A stretch of 7,089 nt of DNA, from contig CAZJBS010000066.1 in NCBI GenBank assembly GCA_964544475.1, positions 1 to 7,089 of the forward strand, written 5' to 3'. The DNA is from CAZJBS01 sp964544475. Its GTDB lineage: Bacteria > CLD3 > SB21. The position numbers were made by a program, and so were the translations under genes. This document shows positions 1 to 5,316 of this stretch, in pieces; position 1 is the stretch's first letter, and every line of letters begins with the position of its first letter. A model generated the notes under the pieces. That model ran no database searches. It had not been told where the DNA came from and saw only the letters and a program-made list of their open reading frames with translations.

Positions 1-8
1 GGTCGGTC

Positions 9-54
9 AAGGAAACTCGCCTCGATACGACGCCTCCGGCGTCTACTCGGCGAG
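9..54 (-). terminator. Nested hairpin after the WD40-caspase gene, probable terminator
   Basis: Read on the minus strand, the hairpin begins three bases after the stop codon of the WD40-caspase gene. An outer six-base-pair stem (CTCGCC at 54-49 with GGCGAG at 21-16) encloses an inner six-base-pair stem (GACGCC with GGCGTC, 43-38 and 34-29) with a three-base loop. It is followed by TTTCCTT (15-9). This fits a Rho-independent terminator, but the T tract is broken and short. It could also be a processing or stability hairpin, or one copy of a dispersed palindromic element. The pairings are read directly; the function is inferred. Confidence 0.5.
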
Positions 55-57
55 CCG

Positions 58-3000
58 TCATTTCACGACGCCGATCGGAAAATCCTGACCGCGGGCGTAG
101 CTGTTGGGGTACTGAGCGGTGCCTCGGTACTTTTTCGTCAGCTCGGGTACTTTGTCATTCACATACGCTTCGAGTTCCTTGACGGTGATTTTGCCGTCCG
201 CGCCGGCGTCGGCTTCGCCGTCGAGACCTTTGAGCAGGGCATACGTGAACACACCGTGGCCCAGTTGGCCGAATTCCGTGGCAAATTGTTCCGTGCCTGT
301 GGCGGACATCACGACCAGACCGGCGCTGCGCGCGAGCTGAAGAATGGCTTTTTCTTCCGATGCGCCGCGGCGGGAAAACGCCTCCACCGCGCCGCCCGAC
401 TGGCAGGCGTCCATGACCACCAGTTGTTTGGTGGCCTTGATCCGCGTGCAATAGTCTTTCATCAGCCCCGCGCCAAAACCCCGCGCGGACAGCCCCTGGT
501 TGTCGCCATACAATTTCGTGACGTCGTGCGGTACCAGGTAGAATTCACCGGCTTTCATGCTGTCGCCTTCGCTCATCACGCCATGGCCGGCGTAGTAGAA
601 TACGAAGGCGTCCTGCGGTTTCGCCTCGTTGGTAATCTTTTCGAAACTCTTCTGAATGGCGGCTTTGGTCACGCTGGAATCGTACAATTCGTACACGAGG
701 ATGTTCTTGAAGATACCCTGGGCCGCCTGACGGATACGTGCGGAAAACGCCTGTGCGTCCGGGCGTGCGTAGTTGAGCGCGTAGGTGCCGTTCTTGTAAT
801 CGTTGATGCCGACGATCAGCAGGTGCAGGGTGGATGTGGCTTCCGCCGCCGTGCGCCTGATTTTGACCTCCTGTGGCTGGGATTCCGTCCGGTCCGTGTT
901 GAAGGCCGTGGCGCGGAGGATATTGTCACCGGCGAGCAGCGGGATCGAATAGGTGACGGCGAGGCGTTTGCCGACCATGGTGGTCTTGCGGTCGATGACG
1001 TTTTCGGCGCCGATTAGTTTGCCGTTGTGGTAGAGGCGCACTTCGTCGATACCGCCGCCCTGATCCGTCGCTTCGATCAGGACCGACGCCGTCTCCGTGT
1101 CGGATTTCTGATGGGACGCCGGCGAGACGATTTTCACCTTCGGCGGAAGGCTGATTTCATCCGTCCGGCGGGCGAGGCGCCGCGACGTGCGTTTGCCGCT
1201 GAGAAGGCCGGTGAAAAGATTGGGCGTGTACCATTCCTCAAAAAAAGCGTCCAATGGAATGGGTGTGATGCCCTGGACGTAGTGCACGCGTTTCAGCCCG
1301 TCCGGCGTGCCGTCAAAGGCACCGTCCGGCGCCAGCACGACCCAATTGGAAGGGTCGAGCACGACGAGCATCGCGATGAGCTGACCCTTTGCGATATCCC
1401 ACAGTTTCACATTGCTGTTGTAACTGCCCGCCGCGAGATAACGGCCGTCTTCGCTGAAAACCAGCGAAGAAAAATCATCCTCCGGATCGCCGGCGAGCCG
1501 CAGAATTTCGAGCCCGGTGCGGCAATCCCAGAGTTTGATCTGGTTTTGGGTCACGGTGGCGAGCACGTCCCGGTTGGCGTTGATGGCGCTGGTCGCAACC
1601 GGTGCGGGTTGCGGGATGACCCGTTTGGCGGATTTTGTCTTCACGTCCCAGAAAATGATCGTCGAGTCGGCGGACGTGCTGACGAGCCATTGGCTCTCCG
1701 CGCCGAAATGAACCGACAGCACCGGTCCCAGATGACCGCGCAGGACCGCCAACGGCTTGCCCCCCATCACGTCCCAGAGACGAACCGTGCGATCCGATCC
1801 GCCGCTGGCGAGAATGGATCCATACGGGCTGAACGACATGGTCGTCACGTCGCTTTCGTGGCCGGTAAGCACATGTTTCAACTCAAACGTCACGGCGTCC
1901 CAGATCATGATGGTCGAATCCAGGCTGCTCGTGGCCACGGTGTACCCGTCGGGGCTGAACCGTGCGTCCGAAATGTCCGCCGAATGGCCGCTGAGCGTGG
2001 CGATTTCCTTGTCCACTCCGAAATAACTGACTTTCACGCCGGGCTCAAACTGATCTCCCATGAGCAATAACTTCCCGTCGGGGCTGAATTGCACCGGCCG
2101 CAGAAAAGCGCCGGGTTTGGTGAAAACCCGGTTGAGCGTCCCCGTGGCCAGATTCCACAAGGCGACTTTACCCTGATAATCGGAGGAGGCAAGGTATTGT
2201 CCATTGGGACTGAATCCGACGGACACGACCGAGCCGGATGCCCCGCCATACGAAGCGAGTGGTGACCCATCGGGCAAATGGAAGCCGGTCACCGATGCCA
2301 GCGAGCCGGCCAGCAGGGCCACGCTGTCCGGGTCGAACACGAGACTGGAAATCACGTGCTCCGAGACCCGCAGGCGACAAAGCCGTTTGGAGGACGGCAG
2401 CGCAAACGCCGACACGAAACCTTCGAGATTGCCGAACGCCATGCGATCGCCGCGCGGCGAAAGGGCGACGGTATTGATGCCGCTCGAATCACGAATGACG
2501 TGCGTCGGTGCGTAGGTGTTCTGGGACCATGTTTTCACCGTGCTGTCGCGACCGGCGGACGCGAACATCCGCCCAAACGCGGCGATGGAGGTGACGGCCA
2601 AATCATGACCGGGCCAGCTATGAAGCGGTGTTACGTCCGGCAACACGCAGGTCGTCAACAGGCCTTCTTCGTCGCCGGCTATGAGGAGGGAATCCGAACC
2701 CGCGAACGCCAGCGCGGTGATGACGTTGATGGTGTTTTGAATCTGTCCGACGACAAAGCCGCTGTCCGATTCGACGAGAGCCACGAGGCCGTCGTCGGTT
2801 CCGAAAGCCGCCCAATGGCCCGTCGGACTGATGACGGCAGAGGTCGTGTGGATGGCGAGGGCGGCGAGGGGGCGCGTTTTCCCGCTGGCCAAATCGAAGG
2901 ACAACCACTCCGTACGGCCGCCGAACGCGCTGACCCCGGCGGCCTGCACCAGCGAATCGCCGGAAAAACGCAACGACGTGATTGTGGAAGTGCATTTCAG

Positions 3001-3198
3001 CGTTCGAAGTTCCTTGCCGGTGGCCACGTCCCAGATTTTGATTTCATTGAGACTGCCCGTCGCCAGCAGCCGCCCGTCGCCGGAATACGCCGACGCGGTG
3101 ACATAGAGACTGTGACCGCGCTCGACGACAATGCGGGCCTTTTGCCCGTACGCGGACGTGCCAAGAATCAGTAATAACGCGAAGAGAAAAGGTTTCAA
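58..3198 (-). CDS. Exported WD40-repeat protein with C-terminal caspase-like (C14) peptidase domain
   Basis: This is a complete 1046-residue protein. Residues 1-19 form a Sec signal peptide (KPF, hydrophobic FALLLILG, then SAYG), so it should act outside the cytoplasm. Residues 28-612 contain about 14 WD40-like repeats; those at 320-526 are the clearest (FSPDG, GHES-type and LWD motifs) and the early ones are degenerate. Fourteen would build two seven-bladed propellers, which usually serve as protein-binding platforms. Residues 613-670 hold a DGAFDGTPDG-type linker often found before bacterial caspase domains, and 685-781 look Ig-like. The peptidase domain (790-1046) has the dyad His872 (FYYAGHG) and Cys932 (DACQSGG). 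Asp930 matches the metacaspase position that favours Arg/Lys substrates. An EF-hand-like loop lies at 997-1008. The protein is probably a cysteine endopeptidase regulated by partner binding; its substrate is unknown. The start is TTG, because an in-frame TGA lies 27 bases upstream with no ATG or GTG between. Confidence 0.93.
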   Translation of the reverse strand: MKPFLFALLLILGTSAYGQKARIVVERGHSLYVTASAYSGDGRLLATGSLNEIKIWDVATGKELRTLKCTSTITSLRFSGDSLVQAAGVSAFGGRTEWLSFDLASGKTRPLAALAIHTTSAVISPTGHWAAFGTDDGLVALVESDSGFVVGQIQNTINVITALAFAGSDSLLIAGDEEGLLTTCVLPDVTPLHSWPGHDLAVTSIAAFGRMFASAGRDSTVKTWSQNTYAPTHVIRDSSGINTVALSPRGDRMAFGNLEGFVSAFALPSSKRLCRLRVSEHVISSLVFDPDSVALLAGSLASVTGFHLPDGSPLASYGGASGSVVSVGFSPNGQYLASSDYQGKVALWNLATGTLNRVFTKPGAFLRPVQFSPDGKLLLMGDQFEPGVKVSYFGVDKEIATLSGHSADISDARFSPDGYTVATSSLDSTIMIWDAVTFELKHVLTGHESDVTTMSFSPYGSILASGGSDRTVRLWDVMGGKPLAVLRGHLGPVLSVHFGAESQWLVSTSADSTIIFWDVKTKSAKRVIPQPAPVATSAINANRDVLATVTQNQIKLWDCRTGLEILRLAGDPEDDFSSLVFSEDGRYLAAGSYNSNVKLWDIAKGQLIAMLVVLDPSNWVVLAPDGAFDGTPDGLKRVHYVQGITPIPLDAFFEEWYTPNLFTGLLSGKRTSRRLARRTDEISLPPKVKIVSPASHQKSDTETASVLIEATDQGGGIDEVRLYHNGKLIGAENVIDRKTTMVGKRLAVTYSIPLLAGDNILRATAFNTDRTESQPQEVKIRRTAAEATSTLHLLIVGINDYKNGTYALNYARPDAQAFSARIRQAAQGIFKNILVYELYDSSVTKAAIQKSFEKITNEAKPQDAFVFYYAGHGVMSEGDSMKAGEFYLVPHDVTKLYGDNQGLSARGFGAGLMKDYCTRIKATKQLVVMDACQSGGAVEAFSRRGASEEKAILQLARSAGLVVMSATGTEQFATEFGQLGHGVFTYALLKGLDGEADAGADGKITVKELEAYVNDKVPELTKKYRGTAQYPNSYARGQDFPIGVVK

Positions 3199-3202
3199 AA
3201 TG

Positions 3203-3208
3203 TCTTCC
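3203..3208 (-). promoter_or_regulatory. Ribosome binding site for the TTG start of the WD40-caspase gene
   Basis: On the minus strand GGAAGA sits four bases before the TTG start at 3198-3196. The next in-frame stop upstream (TGA) is only nine codons away and no ATG or GTG lies between, so this site and the TTG are the most plausible initiation pair. The spacing is slightly short. ATT immediately before TTG is a less likely alternative. Confidence 0.55.
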
Positions 3209-3227
3209 GGTGATGAGAAGCCGGATC

Positions 3228-3256
3228 AAAGTAAGGAACCGATGCGAGATTTGCAA
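3228..3256 (-). promoter_or_regulatory. Candidate promoter for the WD40-caspase gene
   Basis: On the minus strand TTGCAA (3256-3251) and TACTTT (3233-3228) are separated by exactly 17 bases. This would place transcription start about 20-25 bases upstream of the TTG start codon. The -35 matches four of six sigma70 consensus bases. The -10 matches three of six, but the sequence TTACTTTG also resembles the TAnnTTTG -7 element of Bacteroidota. The plus-strand promoter of the divergent operon has the same hexamer at the same spacing, which raises its credibility. No experimental support is available. Confidence 0.4.
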
Positions 3257-3274
3257 CCGGACGGTCGGGGGCGG

Positions 3275-3292
3275 CGACATCGGCCCGTGTCG
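3275..3292. promoter_or_regulatory. Imperfect 18-bp palindrome in the divergent promoter region, possible operator
   Basis: The outer arms CGACA (3275-3279) and TGTCG (3288-3292) are perfectly complementary, and 14 of the 18 positions match the reverse complement. The site lies about 19 bases upstream of the minus-strand -35 element and about 80 bases upstream of the plus-strand one, a normal place for a regulator to bind. The surroundings are GC-rich, so chance symmetry is possible. No regulator gene is in the window. Confidence 0.2.
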
Positions 3293-3371
3293 AATACCAC
3301 CATCCGACCATATATTCGAACGTTCCGGGCAATGCGCGAACCGTCAGGCTCCCGGCCACGAAGGCGTCGTC

Positions 3372-3400
3372 TTGATTTTGCATTCCCGAATGGATACTTT
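3372..3400 (+). promoter_or_regulatory. Candidate promoter for the cysteine desulfurase-flavin reductase operon
   Basis: TTGATT (3372-3377) and TACTTT (3395-3400) are separated by 17 bases, giving an expected leader of about 32 bases before the GTG start at 3439. The -10 hexamer and the spacing are identical to the promoter proposed for the opposite strand. The -35 matches four of six sigma70 consensus bases. The call rests on motif and position only. Confidence 0.4.
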
Positions 3401-3428
3401 CGCACCGCAGAGATCGTTCCCTGTTCAT

Positions 3429-3434
3429 AAGGTG
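3429..3434 (+). promoter_or_regulatory. Ribosome binding site for the GTG-started cysteine desulfurase
   Basis: AAGGTG ends four bases before GTG at 3439. The reading frame is closed upstream by TGA at 3373-3375 and has no ATG, GTG or TTG between that stop and 3439, so the GTG start is essentially forced. The family's N-terminal YLDHHATTP motif begins seven residues in, as expected for a full-length enzyme. Confidence 0.6.
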
Positions 3435-3438
3435 TCAC

Positions 3439-4626
3439 GTGTCCCACGAACCCATCTATCTCGATCATCACGCGACAACGCCGGTGGATCCGCGTGTTCT
3501 GGACGCCATGCTGCCGTATTTCACGGAGAGGTTTGGCAACTCGGCCAGCAAGACGCATGTCTATGGATGGGTCGCCGAAGAGGCCGTGGAACTCGCCCGA
3601 CGGCAATTGGCGGTTTTGATCGGCGCGCCGGCGGGCGAAATCGTATTCACGAGCGGCGCGACAGAATCCAACAATCTGGCGATAAAAGGTGTGGCGGAAG
3701 CCTGCGCGGCGAAAGGAAAACACATCGTCACGTCCGTGGCGGAGCACCCGTGCGTTTTGGATACGTGCGTCCATCTGCAAAAGCAGGGCTGGGAAGTGAC
3801 CTATTTGCCGGTGGACGGCAGGGGTTTCGTAAATCCGGACGATGTCGCTCGGGCGATCCGGTCGGACACGGCGCTGGTCAGCATCATGTTGGCCAATAAC
3901 GAGGTCGGGACCATCCAGGATATTCGCGCCATTGGCGAGGTGGCCAGGGCTCGCGGCGTGCCGATGCACAGCGATATCGCCCAGGCCGTTGGGAAAATCC
4001 CGGTTCGCGTGGACGAACTCAACATCGATCTCGCATCCGTGTCCGGCCACAAATTCTACGGCCCCAAAGGCGTCGGGGCGTTGTTCGTCCGAAAGCGGAA
4101 ACCACGGGTTCACATCGTGGCCCAGATGGACGGCGGCGGGCACGAAAACGGTCTGCGTTCCGGGACGCTCAACGTACCGGCGATCGTCGGTCTTGGCAAA
4201 GCCGCGGAATTGTGCCAACGGGAAATGGAAACGGACAACGATCACAACCGGCGATTGCGGGACCGGTTGTATCATATTCTGTCGGAGAATCTTTCAGACT
4301 TAAGGCTGAATGGCCCCGACATCGGATCCGCCGACCGCCTGCCCAACAATCTCAATGTGGGTTTTGGCGGCGTGGATGCCGAAGGTCTGATCGTCGCGTT
4401 GAAGCGCATCGCCGTGTCCAGCGGATCGGCCTGCACGAGCGCCTTGCCGAAACCGTCCCATGTCCTGCAGGCGATGGGCGTGACGCCCGAATGGATCCGG
4501 TCGTCGCTGCGGTTTGGCGTGGGCCGGAGCAACACGATGGAAGAAATCAACCTGGCCGGGGAACGCGTGGTGGAGGTCGTGAAAAAACTGAGAATGGATG
4601 GCATCGTCAGCAAGGAGAATTCATGA
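3439..4626 (+). CDS. Cysteine desulfurase, IscS/NifS type (group I)
   Basis: This PLP enzyme removes sulfur from L-cysteine, giving alanine and an enzyme-bound persulfide that feeds Fe-S cluster or thio-cofactor assembly in the cytoplasm. The 395-residue protein is complete. It begins YLDHHATTP and carries the cofactor residues TSGATESNN (Thr75), His103, Asn154, Asp179 and Gln182, with the Schiff-base lysine Lys205 in SGHKFYGPKG. The persulfide cysteine is Cys332 in SSGSACTSA, whose long flexible loop is typical of group I (IscS/NifS) rather than SufS. RSGTLNVP lies at 240-247. The chain stops shortly after the last helix and appears to lack the longer C-terminal tail with which E. coli IscS (404 residues) contacts IscU. 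No scaffold or regulator gene is adjacent; the gene instead overlaps a flavin reductase-like gene by four bases. Enzyme class is certain, but iscS versus nifS cannot be decided, so no symbol is given. Confidence 0.96.
   Translation: MSHEPIYLDHHATTPVDPRVLDAMLPYFTERFGNSASKTHVYGWVAEEAVELARRQLAVLIGAPAGEIVFTSGATESNNLAIKGVAEACAAKGKHIVTSVAEHPCVLDTCVHLQKQGWEVTYLPVDGRGFVNPDDVARAIRSDTALVSIMLANNEVGTIQDIRAIGEVARARGVPMHSDIAQAVGKIPVRVDELNIDLASVSGHKFYGPKGVGALFVRKRKPRVHIVAQMDGGGHENGLRSGTLNVPAIVGLGKAAELCQREMETDNDHNRRLRDRLYHILSENLSDLRLNGPDIGSADRLPNNLNVGFGGVDAEGLIVALKRIAVSSGSACTSALPKPSHVLQAMGVTPEWIRSSLRFGVGRSNTMEEINLAGERVVEVVKKLRMDGIVSKENS
4612..4617 (+). promoter_or_regulatory. Strong ribosome binding site for the flavin reductase gene
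   Basis: AAGGAG lies inside the last codons of the cysteine desulfurase gene, five bases before the ATG at 4623. It fixes that ATG as the start and, with the ATGA stop-start overlap, indicates translationally coupled expression of the two genes. Confidence 0.75.
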
Positions 4627-5117
4627 ATAACGAAGATAAGAAACGCGCCCTGCGTTTATTTCAATACGGGCTTTTTATCGTGACGGCCCGCGCCAGGCAC
4701 CACGAACCCGGCCAACCGTATGCCGCTGCGACCGTCACATGGGTTTCCCAGGCGTCGTTTGAACCGCCGCTCGTCATGGTGGCCCTTCGCAAGGACAGCT
4801 GGACCAATGAAGCGGTACGCCAAACCGGTTCTTTTGCCATCAACCTGCTGGGAGAAAACCAAAAAGAGATGGCCGGCCGGTTCTTCAAAAAAACCGATGT
4901 CGACGGCGACCAGCTCAACGGGTTGGCCTTTGCGGAAGGCGTGAACGGATCGCCACTGCTCAGGGAAGCGATCGCGTATCTGGAATGCGAAGAACAGGAA
5001 CGCATCGAAATCGGAGATCACAGTGTGATTGTCGCGCGCATCATGGAAGCCGGTGTTCGAAATCCGGATGCAAGCCCGATTCTGTTGCGGGACACGGGCT
5101 GGAGCTACGGGGGCTGA
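4623..5117 (+). CDS. Flavin reductase-like FMN-binding protein
   Basis: This 164-residue soluble protein matches the flavin reductase-like domain family (split-barrel FMN-binding fold). Members bind FMN and either pass electrons from NAD(P)H to free flavin or act as flavoredoxin-type carriers. Family-typical stretches are YGLFIVTA (15-22), the AAATVTWVSQASFEPP flavin-binding stretch (34-49), SFAINLL (70-76), the KEMAGRFFK helix (81-89), GSPLL (109-113) and GDHSVIVA (131-138). The length fits a stand-alone domain. It has no signal peptide, transmembrane segment, or cysteine cluster that would bind iron; the single cysteine is at 122. The frame is open much further upstream inside the desulfurase gene, but the strong ribosome binding site and the ATGA overlap select ATG 4623. 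Co-translation with the cysteine desulfurase suggests a linked redox role, for example supplying reduced flavin or protecting Fe-S assembly, but this is inference. The physiological substrate is unknown. Confidence 0.9.
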   Translation: MNNEDKKRALRLFQYGLFIVTARARHHEPGQPYAAATVTWVSQASFEPPLVMVALRKDSWTNEAVRQTGSFAINLLGENQKEMAGRFFKKTDVDGDQLNGLAFAEGVNGSPLLREAIAYLECEEQERIEIGDHSVIVARIMEAGVRNPDASPILLRDTGWSYGG

Positions 5118-5172
5118 CGGATGGTCTCCAATGGCTCGTGCCACTATTCATTTCCGACAAAGTGAAAAAGGG

Positions 5173-5201
5173 TTGACATTGGCCGGCAATTTCAGAAGAT
5201 T
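5173..5201 (+). promoter_or_regulatory. TTGACA element with weak -10, possible promoter for the S8 protease
   Basis: A perfect TTGACA (5173-5178) is followed after 17 bases by AAGATT (5196-5201), which matches only three of six -10 positions. If used, it would give a leader of about 110 bases before the protease start and would place transcription into the hairpin at 5211-5236. The TACTTT -10 seen at the other two candidate promoters is absent here. Confidence 0.25.
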
Positions 5202-5208
5202 GGCCGGC
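5178..5208 (+). repeat. 10-bp direct repeat with 21-base period upstream of the protease gene
   Basis: ATTGGCCGGC occurs exactly at 5178-5187 and again at 5199-5208, a distance of 21 bases or about two helical turns. The pair spans the spacer and -10 region of the TTGACA candidate promoter. The second copy continues into GGCCGGCC. In-phase repeats over a promoter are a common layout for a transcription factor binding as a dimer on one face of the DNA. No cognate regulator is visible. Confidence 0.4.
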
Positions 5209-5210
5209 CG

Positions 5211-5250
5211 CCATTCGTCGTACCAACGAACAATGGTCTTTCCGTTCTTA
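5211..5250 (+). terminator. Hairpin with T-rich tail, probable terminator of the desulfurase-flavin reductase operon
   Basis: CCATTCGT (5211-5218) pairs with the arm at 5226-5236 (ACGA plus AATGG) as about eight base pairs interrupted by a three-base bulge, around a seven-base loop. The run TCTTTCCGTTCTTATT follows. It lies about 95 bases after the flavin reductase stop codon and would end that operon. Because the TTGACA element lies just upstream, the hairpin could instead act as a leader attenuator for the protease gene. The bulge and interrupted T tract keep confidence modest. Confidence 0.35.
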
Positions 5251-5302
5251 TTGAAATAACAAACAAATGACTCCCGGTTATTCCCAACTGACTAACCAAT
5301 CA

Positions 5303-5308
5303 AAAGGA
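5303..5308 (+). promoter_or_regulatory. Ribosome binding site for the S8 protease
   Basis: AAAGGA ends eight bases before ATG 5317. An in-frame ATG at 5308 overlaps this site and would have no ribosome binding site of its own. Starting at 5317 also gives a standard signal peptide beginning with two arginines, so 5317 is preferred. Confidence 0.6.
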
Positions 5309-5316
5309 TGAATGTC

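Noticed and set aside
1940..2095. Short near-repeats such as CCCGTCGGGGCTGAA within the WD40-caspase gene
   Set aside because: They encode the recurrent FSPDG segment of WD40 repeats, so the protein repeat explains them; they are not a DNA-level element.
256..3174. Long plus-strand open frames (256-1017, 1027-2070, 2278-3174) opposite the WD40-caspase gene
   Set aside because: Their translations are rich in Arg, His and Gly with no recognisable domain, and they lie antisense to a gene with clear motifs. They are by-products of GC-rich codon use.
3226..4275. A 349-codon minus-strand frame opposite the cysteine desulfurase
   Set aside because: It is antisense to an unmistakable PLP enzyme, has no family-like motif and no ribosome binding site, and runs through the divergent promoter region.
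4212..4622. Upstream extension of the flavin reductase frame into the desulfurase gene
   Set aside because: The added 137 residues are Arg-rich and unlike the family, whereas ATG 4623 has a strong ribosome binding site and gives a family-sized protein.
5132..5143. TGGC-TCGT-GCCA hairpin just after the flavin reductase stop codon
   Set aside because: The stem is only four base pairs and no T run follows. The hairpin at 5211-5236 is a better terminator candidate.
5276..5297. GGTTA ... TAACC inverted repeat in the protease leader
   Set aside because: Five-base arms around a 12-base gap are expected by chance, and no further structure supports it.
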